NCBI GenBank assembly: GCA_003427395.1
Contig: BFEA01000001.1
Coordinates: 1,925,730-1,966,773, forward strand
Direction: 5' to 3'
DNA: 41,044 nt
Origin: Chara braunii
Taxonomy: Eukaryota > Streptophyta > Charophyceae > Charales > Characeae
A program made the translations under genes and the position numbers. The notes under the pieces are model-generated. The model was not told the origin of the DNA. It was given only the letters and a program-made list of their open reading frames with translations, and searched no databases. Positions 19,851 through 29,536 of the stretch are shown here, piece by piece (positions within the stretch are counted from its first letter, which is position 1; each line of letters opens with the position of its first letter).

Positions 19851-20687
19851 TGGTTCTTTTGTCATTGCTATCGTCCTCCCCAGCATGATGTTGTGTCGTG
19901 TCGACATCGTAGTCACTGTGATGCGCTTGTCATCATAATCATTATTATTGACATCGCTGTCAACACCATCGTGACTGATGCTCCATCACTATCTGAATCA
20001 TCGTTATTATTGACATCCTGATCATTGCGGTTTTCAGTTTGTGAATGAGAGTTTGATGATGGGTCCTGCTTCGTCATGGTCATCAGCTTCATAGTTGCCA
20101 TGGTAAACAGCATCATACGCTAGCCACTCAGGGCTTAAGAAACTGGAATTGCATGATGAATGGTGGCAATCTCCTGTCTCTCTTGTACTTGACTTTCTCT
20201 CACCACCTGCCTAATTCAACATTCATCCTTATTGTCATGTTGTCTTTACCATCACTAGCATTTTCACCATTACCATCATCACTGCTTTAGCCATCATGCT
20301 CATTATCTTGTTGTTGTCCTCATATGACCACATCACTATCCTGGTATCTTCTCATTGAGTTCACTAGGTTTTCAAAGGCGTCATCATCATCAAAATTGTG
20401 AGGTGTTCATCTCGGATTGCTCAGAATTTTGTTGGATTGATGACAATGTCAGATCATGATGTTGCCACTTAATTGTCACTACGGTCTTCACAGTATGGTT
20501 TGGCAATCATTAACGTTGAACTTTTTGTGATCCTTGCTGCCATGGTCAATGTTGCCTCCTGGTCAGGTGTCACTACCGTCAAATTAGTCCCCTCCTAGCA
20601 TGACACTGAGGTCAAGAAAGATCTGGTCATGTATGTATGTGCGTGCTCTCATAGACTGTTACATGCTCAGTGAGCTTCCCTGGTCAG

Positions 20688-20795
20688 GTGTCCAAACTGT
20701 TTGACCAGGTGATCAAACTGCAGACGCAGATTTCAGACATGGCCAAGGAGCACCGTGTTCAGACGCAGCAGATGGCAAGTCTGCATCACGCCCAG
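20688..20795 (+). CDS. Candidate exon encoding a coiled-coil-like segment
   Basis: An acceptor CTGGTCAG ends at 20687 and a donor GTCTCT starts at 20796. The 108 nt between are exactly 36 codons with no stop: VSKLFDQVIKLQTQISDM, then AKEHRVQTQQMASLHHAQ. Hydrophobic positions fall roughly in a heptad pattern and the segment is Gln-rich, as expected of a stalk or of a retroelement gag N-terminus. It could be a downstream exon of the kinesin gene, since kinesin-12 stalks are long coiled coils, but the end of the motor domain should lie between and is not found. I do not assign a family. Confidence 0.35.
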
Positions 20796-20848
20796 GTCTC
20801 TAATTCTCTTCCTCTATCTCCTGACTCTAATGCTGCTAACCATCCTTG

Positions 20849-22116
20849 TGCAATGAACCCAGTCTGGAATGAAACTCGTTAATGTCAAAAGACAAGATAT
20901 CTCAGCGCTTGTCAATGTCTCCAATGATCATGAAATGTGATCTGAAGTACAATGTCCCGTAACCAAAGGACGGAGCTGAAAGGAGGGAGAAAAGACTTGT
21001 GGAAGAGAAAGTATCCATCAATGTCATTGCAGATGGATCTCCCTCGTATCCCACTCCTCCTTCAGGCATCTCCCCTCTTCCACGTCAGCAAAGAGTATCC
21101 AAGCCAAGCCTAACAAGATTGGATCACAGCAAGACGTAGGCACAGATCTCTCATGAAGACGTCACACGAGCGCGCAATGTCGACCGCATCAATCAGGTAA
21201 GCTTCCCTCTCTCTCTCACTACCGATCTCACAGCCCTGATCTCCCTCCTCGTCAGTTCCCCAATCTGTGCCGAAGACAGTGTGGCAAGTGCCATGTCAGC
21301 AATCAAGTCTCCAGCTGGCGCCAGAGAAGACAGGCGCCAGCATGCAACGCAGCAGTCTCGCGTCATCGTCACACACAATGCCAGCGTAGTGCCAGTGTCA
21401 AGCCAGTGTCCAGCCAGCGTCGTGCCAGCCTAACAGCAAGTGTAGGACTGAATGTCGATGACAGGGGCTGGGTCAATAAGTAGTGTAGTCACAGTTGACC
21501 AGCCTCTGGTCTCCCGGATACGAGGGCTCGCACGGTCAATGGCCTTGATCTCACACAGTTGCAGATTTCACTTGGATCAGATTCTGCCTGGGTACCTGCG
21601 TACAACCAATGTGTGTGTCTGATCGGTGGCCTGGACTGGGTCCGTGCAGACTTTGACACGTGGGCCTCAATATTCCGAGTTACAGTTGACTTTACAGCGT
21701 CATGCCAGCGTCGAGCAGCAAGTGCAAGACTGAATGTCGATGACAGGGGCTGGGTCAATAAGTGGTGTAGTCACAGTCGACCAGCCCCTGGTCTCCCGGA
21801 TACGAGGGCTCAGATTGACGCACAGTCAATGGCCTGGATCTCATATTGTTGCAGACTTCCACTCGGACCGGATTCTGCCTGGATACCTGCGTACAGCCAA
21901 AGTGTGCGTCCGATTAGTGGCCTGGACTGGGTCCTTGCAGACTTTGACTCATGAGCGTCGATATTCCGAGTTACAGTTGACTAGTCAACTGTTGGGCGCA
22001 GGGCCTCTGAGCCCTTTTCTTCAGGCCTATGTCGGGTACAGCCCAGCGCAAGGCTTGTTGTGGCCTGTGCTGACCCCTGGCTGTGGCCAATAGCATATTC
22101 TGAGCGGGTTATTGCA
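20849..22116 (-). repeat. TE3 3' LTR
   Basis: 1268 bp, ends TGCAAT and ATTGCA. It matches 26906-28361. An internal segment of about 282 bp, marked by TGAATGTCGATGACAGGG at 21449 and 21731, is duplicated in this copy. The same region is single in part of the other LTR. Confidence 0.85.
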
Positions 22117-22130
22117 TTCCCGCCGGCCCA
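22117..22130 (-). promoter_or_regulatory. TE3 polypurine-tract candidate
   Basis: On the minus strand GGGCCGGCGGGAA sits directly before the 3' LTR, the expected site for plus-strand priming. It is G-rich but broken by two C's, so it is only a moderate match. Confidence 0.4.
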
Positions 22131-22274
22131 ATTATAGAGTTCCATCGTAGAAATTTTAACTTTAGCCTAGTTCCCTTTTAGTCCACGCGCGTGCAAAAAC
22201 AATGTCGGGAGGAGTAGGTAGAAGTCCTGTCTTACTGAACCATCTAGCTTCAGACGGGGGTTGAGATTTGAACT

Positions 22275-22640
22275 TTATCTTGAATTGCTTTTGTGGCCTT
22301 CCTCAGCCGAAAAGTATCCATGTTCCAATATCTTTTCAACCTCATATCCTCCATTCATAGAGGGAGGAAACATGGATTGCCGGTTAGGGAAACCGCGGCC
22401 TTCTACGTATGGCAGTAACTTGGAGGCGTGAAAAACGGGGTATGTCTCGAGGTGTGGGGGTACATGTATTTTGTACGAAGGTCCATTAGTATCCCGTATC
22501 ACCTTGAGAACTTCCCAGGGTCCATAATAGACAAGTAACAATTTATTTGACATGTTCTCTTCCAAGGAAAATTCTTTGGACTTGACTCAAACAAGATCTC
22601 CTTCCTTAAACTTTGATGGCCGACGATGTTTGTTGGCCTG
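22275..22640 (-). pseudogene. TE3 integrase C-terminus with chromodomain-like tail
   Basis: Reading on the minus strand: EENMSNKLLLVYYGPWEVL (GPY/F module), PPHLETYPVFHASKLLP, then NGGYEVEKILEHGYFS, a chromodomain-like start followed by a stop. Just upstream, other frames hold HRRPSKFKEGDLV, so at least one frameshift and a stop separate it from the core. Functionally it is the targeting end of integrase. Confidence 0.75.
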
Positions 22641-22734
22641 TTCAATGATTTGTGATTGGGTTTTCTGAATGTTTTCCTTACTTTCTTTTTGTCTTCTTCA
22701 TACAGAACTGCAAATTCTCGTGTTCCTGGGGGTA

Positions 22735-23097
22735 GCCGTTGGACTCGGTCCCACCCGCCACACCCATACGCACGCACCCACCCTTGACACCCACACGCAC
22801 GCACCAACCTCCACACCCACACGCACGCATGCACGCACCCGCTCGCCACACCCACACGCACACATGCCCACACACCCACACGCACACGTGCACGCACGCC
22901 GCCTGCCACACCCGCACACACGCATGCACGCTCGCACTCGCCCGCCACACCCAGATGCAAGCACGCACACACGCACCACGCGCCGGCCTGCCCACCCGCC
23001 CGCCCACCCACCCACCCAAGCACGCACGTGTGCATCTGCCCGTCCACCGGCCCACCCACACTCATGCGCTCGCTGGCCCGCCCGCCCAAAGCATCTA
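22735..23097. repeat. CACACCC/CACGCACG-type minisatellite inside the TE3 integrase
   Basis: About 360 bp of degenerate repeats built from CACACCCACACGCACGC-like and CCCACC units interrupts the integrase. The frame reads TPNALHKGWKPRRPIDALG just upstream on the minus strand (about 23131-23090) and resumes near 22735 as sequence leading to EFAVLYEEDKKK. The array lacks stop triplets in most frames on both strands, which produces several long artificial frames rich in Gly/Val/Cys or His/Thr. Confidence 0.85.
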
Positions 23098-23900
23098 TAG
23101 GACGTCGTGGCTTCCAACCTTTGTGAAGTGCATTCGGTGTTCAGGCGGTGACGGTGTGAACACTATATGCACTCACAATCCTTAGCAAGTTCTCATCCCA
23201 ATCAATTTGATATGGCCGTACATATGTACGCAAAAGTTGTTGGCACAAACGATTCATTTGTTCAGTTTGCCCATTCGTTTCAGGATGCCTTCCTGATCAC
23301 ATGGTCAATCAGGTGCCATAGGCCTCCATCAACTTTTGCCACTGTTGGCTAGTGAACAGTACATTCTGATAAGAGACGATGGTTTTTGGAAATCCATATT
23401 CCAAAAACCATCGCATCTAAAACTTTTGGATGACGAGTTTCGTTCGAGCTTTGGCAAGTAGAGGAATGAACATAGTATACTTAGAGAAGCGATCCAGAAT
23501 GACCATTACCTGGCTATTGCCGTTCTGACTCTAATAGGTAGTGGTCGCAACAGTCCCAATGGATTCTCATAGGAGGGCTTGTTCCTTTGGCAAACAAAAC
23601 AAGTTCGCACATAGGTTAGCACATCCTCGTTCATTCCTTTCCATTCAAAGTGTTCTCTTACATTAGCGATGGCTTGTTCCTTTGGCAAACAAAACAAGTT
23701 CGCACATGTCTTCTTGAATCCAAAGTGTCCTTCCGTGTCATGGTATTCCCCAATAATCATATTTTTAATTTGTTCTTTGTGTGAAATGCAAAGTAAGAAG
23801 AGTAAGCTAGTAGACATGCGATATGCAAGGAAGAGTTAAGGGTTCCTTTGTAGGGTCCCAATAATAGGACTCCAAATCGGATCATTTACAGAACCCTTAC
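23098..23900 (-). pseudogene. TE3 integrase core and zinc region, degraded
   Basis: The best part reads MIIGEYHDTEGHFGFKKT, then CQRNKP, giving an intact His pair and Cys pair of the HHCC module at about 23570-23770. A 36-bp segment (GGCTTGTTCCTTTGGCAAAC...) is present twice (23577 and 23667), so CFVCQRNKP-coding DNA was copied into the module in another frame. The catalytic core between here and TPNALHKG is frameshifted. No intact D,D-35-E set is readable. Confidence 0.7.
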
Positions 23901-23967
23901 GGATTTGATCTTTTAACTCATTCCCAATATCAGGATAGGAAACGATGGTTCCAAAGAAATCAAATCG

Positions 23968-24330
23968 TCAGGACAGAGCATCCGCAAAAACATTGGATTT
24001 TCCTTTAATAGTTTTTAATTCAAAGTCAAACGTATCAATGAATGCAAACCATCTAACTAACTTGTCGGAGAGTCGTGGTTGAGTCTTTATCCACTTCATA
24101 GTAGAGTGGTCTGAGTAAACAGTGAAGTGTCTAGCAAGTAGTGTTTCCATGTGTCCAGTGTTGCAATTAAGGCATACAATTCCCTTTCGTACGTGGAGTT
24201 GGCCACCTTGTGAGACGAAAGACGTTTGGACATAAACTCAATGGGTCTATATCCCTTGCCTTCATCTTTCTGTAGCACAACCCCAATCCCATACTGACTA
24301 GCATCAGTAGTAACAATGAAAGAGAAAGAA
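23968..24330 (-). pseudogene. TE3 RNase H
   Basis: Two overlapping frames together cover the domain: QKDEGKGYRPIEFMSKRL and [14 protein letters not shown], then a frameshift near 24140, then HFTVYSDHSTMKWIKTQ, FDFELKTIKGKSNVFADALS. Conserved Glu (YERELYAL) and Asp (YSDHSTMKW) are present. Just upstream the first catalytic region (normally TDAS) is corrupted by a small deletion. Confidence 0.78.
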
Positions 24331-24399
24331 AATCAACAATTTTCAAAACATGATAGTGAGTTAGCACATGCTTTAACTTCTTAAATGCAGGCTTATAAT

Positions 24400-25090
24400 C
24401 ATTGCAGACCCGTAACCAAGGTTTTTCTTTCTTTAACAATCTTCTCATAGACACAACTATCAATGAGAAGTTCCTTACAGACTTCTTATAGTCTCAATTC
24501 GGTGATGGTCTTAGGTTTGGGCCAATCCCTAATTGCTGTTATTTTTTTCTCTCCAGATCATAATCCTTCTTCTTTCATTATGTGTCCAAGGTATAGTACC
24601 TCGGGTTTAGCAGACTCAGATTCCTTACGGTTCAATTTATAGTTGCCCTTTGACAAGTTTTGTAGAACCATTCGCAAGTGTTTCTCATGTTCATGAAGTC
24701 TGTTGATATACATAAGGATGTCATTGAGATACATTATTATGAGCTGATCCAAGTTATCATGCAATCATTGACAAAATAACTTATTCATTGATCTTTGAAA
24801 AGCAGTAGGTGCGTTAGTCGGTCCGGAAGGCATGTCCATACCTGGTTCGGAAGGCGGTCTTGTGTTGATCTTCAGGTGCCACCTCGATCTGGTGGTAGCC
24901 TGACTTCAGATCAGTCTTATTGAAATGCTTACATCCCTGCAACTGGTCAAGCGCGTGATCAATGCGAGGAAGGGGTTACATTCAGTACAGTAACGGAATT
25001 CAATCCTCGATAATCTATGTACAGTTTAAGTTCTCCTTCTTTTTTGTGTACAAATAAGACAGGAGCACCATAAGGAGAGGAACTTAATCG
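24400..25090 (-). pseudogene. TE3 reverse transcriptase palm
   Basis: The recognisable segment is HDNLDQLIIMYLNDILMY, where the catalytic YLDD reads YLND (about 24720-24731), followed by HEKHLRMVLQNL and PEVLYLGHIMKEEGL. Upstream (24780-25090) the complementary strand keeps pieces such as the ITDALDQLQ-like and KTDLKSGY-like region, in shifted frames. Loss of the first Asp of YxDD would abolish polymerisation. Confidence 0.72.
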
Positions 25091-25096
25091 AATTCA

Positions 25097-25480
25097 TCAT
25101 TTTTCCAGTTTTTGCAGTTGTTTCTTTAGTTCTTCCAATTCCCTAGGAGACATTTGGTAGGTGGGTCCTTTGGGAATCTCACTTCCGGGAATGATCTCAA
25201 TCGTGTGCTTGATAACTCGTTCAGTTATTCCCGTTGGTTCAATCTGCAAGTTCTTAAATTCATGAAGAAGTTTGTCAATAGGAGGAGGATAAGACGAAGA
25301 ACCCTCACCGACTCGTTTTACGAGTACCATCATTGCGTCTTGTGCCAACCTCTTTTTTGTAATCATGCTTCGAAAAGCATGAAGACTCGTACAACAGAAA
25401 GACAGTGATGAGTCAGAACCAAACTTGTGAAACAATTTAATTGCTTTAAGTTCAGACTTTTTCGTCCTTAATCTTGACAA
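25097..25480 (-). pseudogene. TE3 protease-RT linker and RT N-terminus
   Basis: It encodes PIDKLLHEFKNLQIEPTGI, then VIKHTIEIIPGSEIPKGP, YQMSPRELEELKKQLQKL. This is the same RT entry motif order as TE1 and TE2 but clearly a different family. It ends at a stop just before the KGFI segment. Confidence 0.75.
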
Positions 25481-25625
25481 TCTTATCTTTGAACTTGATA
25501 TCTGTGTTGGCCGATATTGTCCTTCCTTCCTTTGTTCAAAAATAACATTTCACACGAGTAACATATAGAGAGACAGTGATTGTGCTTTTATCTGCAAGCA
25601 TAGACTTCATAGGGCACAAAAGGTA

Positions 25626-25961
25626 TTACACTCTCATTCCCTGATGCAATTTCTTTATTCCCTTTTTTGAGATGTAGCACGCGTTGAGCCAGGATCTAAC
25701 TACTCGTGTGCGTGCTATCTTAATGTCAACAATTATGAGTTCACCTTGAGATTTTGCTTTCTTAGCCCACAAACTTCTCAACGCAATCAATTCATTACCA
25801 AGTTCGTCAAGGGTATCACCCAGAGAAATAAGATACAAAATAGTTTGAGGTTGTTCTAAGTGATGGGCCAAAGACGAGTTATCCTCTGCCATGCGAGTTG
25901 GGGGGTTGAAAGGGGTTTCAGGTGCCTTGTCTGAACTCTCCAACTCAGTAGGAGCAGACAC
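25626..25961 (-). pseudogene. TE3 protease-like remnant
   Basis: A 111-residue frame. The part AKSQGELIIVDIKIARTRV, followed by VRSWLNACYISKKGIKKL, aligns by position with the retrotransposon protease start, where V-x-LDSGATRxYIS is expected. The DSG active site is gone. The N-terminal part contains MAEDNSSLAHHLEQ and is not assigned. At the upstream end, a 22-bp CTCCAACTCAGTAGGAGCAG unit is duplicated (25938 and 25978). Confidence 0.5.
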
Positions 25962-26021
25962 TACTCCTACTGGCTGCTCTCCAACTCAGTAGGAGCAGAC
26001 AGTACGCCTTGTCTGAACTCT

Positions 26022-26521
26022 NNNNNNNNNNNNNNNNNNNNNNNNNNNNNNNNNNNNNNNNNNNNNNNNNNNNNNNNNNNNNNNNNNNNNNNNNNNNNNN
26101 NNNNNNNNNNNNNNNNNNNNNNNNNNNNNNNNNNNNNNNNNNNNNNNNNNNNNNNNNNNNNNNNNNNNNNNNNNNNNNNNNNNNNNNNNNNNNNNNNNNN
26201 NNNNNNNNNNNNNNNNNNNNNNNNNNNNNNNNNNNNNNNNNNNNNNNNNNNNNNNNNNNNNNNNNNNNNNNNNNNNNNNNNNNNNNNNNNNNNNNNNNNN
26301 NNNNNNNNNNNNNNNNNNNNNNNNNNNNNNNNNNNNNNNNNNNNNNNNNNNNNNNNNNNNNNNNNNNNNNNNNNNNNNNNNNNNNNNNNNNNNNNNNNNN
26401 NNNNNNNNNNNNNNNNNNNNNNNNNNNNNNNNNNNNNNNNNNNNNNNNNNNNNNNNNNNNNNNNNNNNNNNNNNNNNNNNNNNNNNNNNNNNNNNNNNNN
26501 NNNNNNNNNNNNNNNNNNNNN
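26022..26521. other. Scaffold gap (500 N)
   Basis: Undetermined bases in the TE3 gag region, ending at a CT microsatellite. The round length suggests an estimated rather than measured size. Confidence 0.99.

Positions 26522-26597
<76 letters not shown>
26522..26597. repeat. (CT)n microsatellite at the gap edge
   Basis: About 38 CT dinucleotides. It is the likely cause of the adjacent assembly gap. On the minus strand it gives Arg-Glu repeats that are not evidence of a gene. Confidence 0.95.
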
Positions 26598-26600
<3 letters not shown>

Positions 26601-26890
26601 GTCGATCGTCCAGCGCCACATGAGCGCCTCAACCAATGATGCTCTCGTCGGTCACCGATCGCCACCTCAACAACAATGCGCCACGTCCGCAATGTTTCCA
26701 GTCTTCTTCTTCAAGTCCACATCATCATCTTCGGAAGGTAAGTGTGCGTGCACGTTCGTTCGACAATGTCTAGACCGACGATTATAATTGCGCGCGTCTA
26801 GAAACGCGATTCAAAGGACGCACAGCCACCACCCCTACTTACCATAGCGCACTGCGGCGCGCAACAACAGATCATGGCGAAGGAGGTTGT
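26598..26890 (-). other. TE3 leader and possible gag start
   Basis: Between the primer-binding site and the GA tract, the minus strand carries an ATG at about 26877 (after CCTTCGCC) and a second frame from 26692 (MRTWRIVVEVAIGDRREHHW), which runs into the GA repeat. No Gag motif is readable, and the gap hides what follows. Confidence 0.35.
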
Positions 26891-26902
26891 GCTCTGATAT
26901 GA
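26891..26902 (-). promoter_or_regulatory. TE3 primer-binding site
   Basis: The minus strand reads TCATATCAGAGC three bases after the 5' LTR end. This is the initiator tRNA-Met type primer-binding site (usual form TGGTATCAGAGC) with two changes at positions 2-3. It fixes the element's orientation and the inner LTR boundary. Confidence 0.75.
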
Positions 26903-26905
26903 AAT

Positions 26906-28361
26906 TGCAATGAACCCAGTCTGGAAGGAAACTCATCAATGACAAAAGACAAGATATCTCAGTGTTTGTCAGTGTCTCCAATAATCATGAAATGTACAAT
27001 GTCTCGTAACCAAAGGACAAAGTTGAAAAGAGGGAGAAAAGACTTAGAGGGTGGAAGAGAGTATCCATCAATGTCATCGTAGATAGATCTCCCTCATATC
27101 CCACTCCTCCTTCGGGCATCTCCCCTCTTCCACGTCAACAAACAGTATCCAAGCCCAGCCTAACAAGATTCGATCACAGCATAGTGCCAAGTAGGCACAA
27201 ATCTCTCATGAAGACATCACAACAACGAGCAATGTCGACAGCAGCAATCAGGTAAGCTTCCCTCCATCTCTTACAACCAATCTCACAATCCTGATCTCCA
27301 TCCTCGTCGGTTCCCCAATCTGTGTCGAAGACAGTGTGGCAAGTGCCACGTCAGCAATCAAGTCTCCAGCTAGCGCCAAGAGCAGAGAGGCGCCAACATG
27401 CAACACAACAGTCTCACGTCGTCATCACACACAATGCCAACGTAGTGCCAGTGTCAAGCCAGTGTCTAGCCAACTTCCAGCCAGCCTCGTGCCAGCATCG
27501 AGCGTCAAGTGCAAGATTGGATGTTGATGACAGGGACTGGGTCAATGAGTAGTGTAGTCACAATTGACCAGCCTCTAGTCTCCCGGATACGAGGGCTCAG
27601 ATTGACGCACAATCAATGGCCTACAAACAGTATCCAAGCCGAGCCTAACAAGATCCGATCACAACATGTGCCATGTAGGCACAAATCTCTCATGAAGACG
27701 TCACAACAACATGCAATGTCGACAACATCAATCACGTACGCTTCCCTCCATCTCTTACAACCAATCTCACAACCCTGGTCTCCCTCCTCGTCGGTTCCCC
27801 AATCTGTGTCGAAGATAGTGTGGCAAGTGCCACGTCAGCAACCAAGTCTCCAGCTAGCGCCAAGAGCAGAGAGGCGCCAACATGCAACACAACAGTCTCG
27901 CGTCGTCATCACACACAATGCCAACGTAGTGCCAGTGTCAAGCCAGCATCTAGCCAACTTCCAGCTAGCCTTGTGCCAGCATCGACCGTCAAGTGCAAGA
28001 CTGGATGTTGATGACGGGGGCTGAGTCAATGAGTAGTGTAGTCACAGTTGATCAGCCTCTGGTCTCTCGGACAATCAATGGCATGGATGTCATACAATTG
28101 CAGACTTCCACTTGGACCAGATTCTGGTTGGATACTTGCTTACAGCCAATGTGTGTTCGGTGGCCTGGACTGGGTTCGTGCAGACTTTGACTAGTGAGCC
28201 TCAATATTCCAAGTTACCATTGACTTTAGTCAATTGTCCGGCGTAGGGCCTCTGAGGCGTTTTCTTCGGGCCTATGTTGGGTACAACCTAGCGCAACGCT
28301 CGTCGTGGCGTGTGGCGACCCCTGGTGGTGGCCAATAGCATATTCTGAGCGGGTTATTGCA
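26906..28361 (-). repeat. TE3 5' LTR
   Basis: 1456 bp, ends TGCAAT and ATTGCA, homologous to 20849-22116. This copy has its own tandem duplication of about 485 bp: AAACAGTATCCAAGCC at 27140 and again at 27625. It is not the same segment as the one duplicated in the other LTR, so the two LTRs rearranged independently after insertion. Confidence 0.85.
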
Positions 28362-28932
28362 CTTGCCCCTCCATGTCTCTTCTTCTTCTTCTTCTTCTTC
28401 TTCTTCTTTGAGTGTTGACAGTCTCTCGGGACCTGCAGTAGGTGCAGGCTCCGTTGTTGCCTCAGCAAAGCAAGGAGATTTGCAAGTGCTGATAATGTCG
28501 AGTTTTGGATCGACAACATGTGATCTTATTTCGAGGTGTTAGGAACGCAATTAGTATCTCAGTCCTTGATCATGGGACCAATGTGGAACCAGTCGTGCAG
28601 GGCTTGTTGTTAGTCCAGGCTATGGAGGCGGGCTATACAAGGATTAACTTGACCCAGTGGCTTAAAGCACCAGTACACGGCTACTTGGGCCGCAGGCCTG
28701 ACACCTTGAATCTCGGAAGCGTGAAACGAAAAAGGGACCCCCAATACTATTTATCAACAGCAGGCCTTGTGCTTGACGTTTCGGCCTCGTTTTCTTGTGG
28801 CGACAAGTTTCATATTGCAAGGTTGGGGTCGTGTATTGGTGGTTTAAGGCCACACTAATTGGCACACTCGAAGATTTGCTCATTCAATAATACAAGGAGC
28901 CACATGTTGTGGAAAGAGTAAGGCTCTGTTGG
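28362..28932. other. Region without an assigned gene
   Basis: After the TE3 target duplication comes a TTC repeat (about 28379-28408) and unassigned sequence. A 117-codon frame at 28505-28858 (starting MDRQHVILFRGVRNAISIS) matches nothing I recognise and has no clear splice context. Being the continuation of the sequence at 20796-20848 before TE3 inserted, it may hold host gene parts, but I cannot show one. Confidence 0.5.
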
Positions 28933-29114
28933 AAACGAGGTCTTGTGCCTCAAGACTGACTATATCCTGCATGAAAGGCCTATTGTAGAAACGAGGTCCT
29001 GTGCCTCAAGACTGACTATATCCTGCATGAAAGGCTTATTGTAGAAACGAGGTCCTGTGCCTCAAGACTGACTATATCCTGCATGAAAGGACCTCGTTTC
29101 TACAATAGGCCTTT
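28933..29114. repeat. 56-bp tandem repeat ending in a 27-bp inverted repeat
   Basis: Units start AAACGAGGTC at 28933, 28989 and 29045 (the last about 46 bp long), nearly identical. The last unit runs into AGGACCTCGTTTCTACAATAGGCCTTT at 29088-29114, a perfect 27-base reverse complement of 28974-29000 within the array. This can fold into a long hairpin with an 87-base loop, or a shorter hairpin with the 29030-29056 copy, which has one mismatch. Confidence 0.92.
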
Positions 29115-29119
29115 GGCCG

Positions 29120-29536
29120 CAGACGGTTTAGAGACAGCAACCGTTTTGCCGCGCACGACCTGTTGGAGGCTAATGAGGAGGTCTATGCAGATGACCCCAC
29201 TCTTGGTGACGACCAAGAACAAAATGTTGATACAACCCCTGTTCCTCTTTAGCCCATGAGTCTGACATTAATAATGAAGAAAAAAAACTAGATGCCTTTA
29301 GAAAGTCTGCCAATGTGAAAGGACCCAACCGGAACTCAGGGAAGAACTTTGTCCCACTTTCCAAAGGAGCCAGAATCCCACCGGAGGATGCTGCAACCGA
29401 ACCTTGGTTGGATCTCTGGATCAGTGAGGCTGAATGGAAGGCTAGGGTCAAGAATGGAGTTTGCTTGCATTGCCAAAAATTGGGACATAAAGTCCAAAAT
29501 TGTTATAGGTTGCAAGGAAACGAGAACCAGGCGTAG
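29120..29536 (+). pseudogene. TE4 gag C-terminus with CCHC zinc knuckle
   Basis: The readable part includes GRRRFRDSNRFAAHDLLEAN and DPTLGDDQEQN, then a stop, and in the next frame FRKSANVKGPNRNSGKNF and WLDLWISEAEWKARV. It ends in CLHCQKLGHKVQNC, one C-X2-C-X4-H-X4-C knuckle at about 29462-29503. This is the nucleocapsid end of Gag. The capsid portion is missing. Confidence 0.72.

Larger units (their letters stand above)
20849..28361 (-). mobile_element. TE3: full-span Ty3/gypsy retrotransposon on the minus strand
   Basis: Both ends are long repeats starting TGCAAT and ending ATTGCA, flanked by CTTG (20845-20848 and 28362-28365), read as a 4-bp target duplication. On the minus strand the order is 5' LTR (28361-26906), primer-binding site, gag region (mostly gap and GA repeat), protease-like remnant, RT, RNase H, integrase, C-terminal domain, purine-rich tract and 3' LTR (22116-20849). 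The coding region is heavily degraded and holds a minisatellite inside integrase. Removing the element would join ACCATCCTTG to CCCCTCC. Confidence 0.88.

Noticed and set aside
22499-23185. Several long frames on both strands rich in Gly/Cys/Val or His/Thr/Pro
   Set aside because: They arise from the CACACCC/CACGCACG minisatellite, which lacks stop triplets.
25945-26692. Long minus-strand frames with Arg-Glu repeats across the gap
   Set aside because: They consist of the CT/GA microsatellite and undetermined bases.
28505-28858. 117-codon frame as a gene
   Set aside because: No recognisable family, no promoter or splice support. Mentioned only as unassigned sequence.
28933-29090. Possible CRISPR-like direct repeats
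   Set aside because: The units are contiguous 56-bp tandem copies without unique spacers, in a eukaryotic context.
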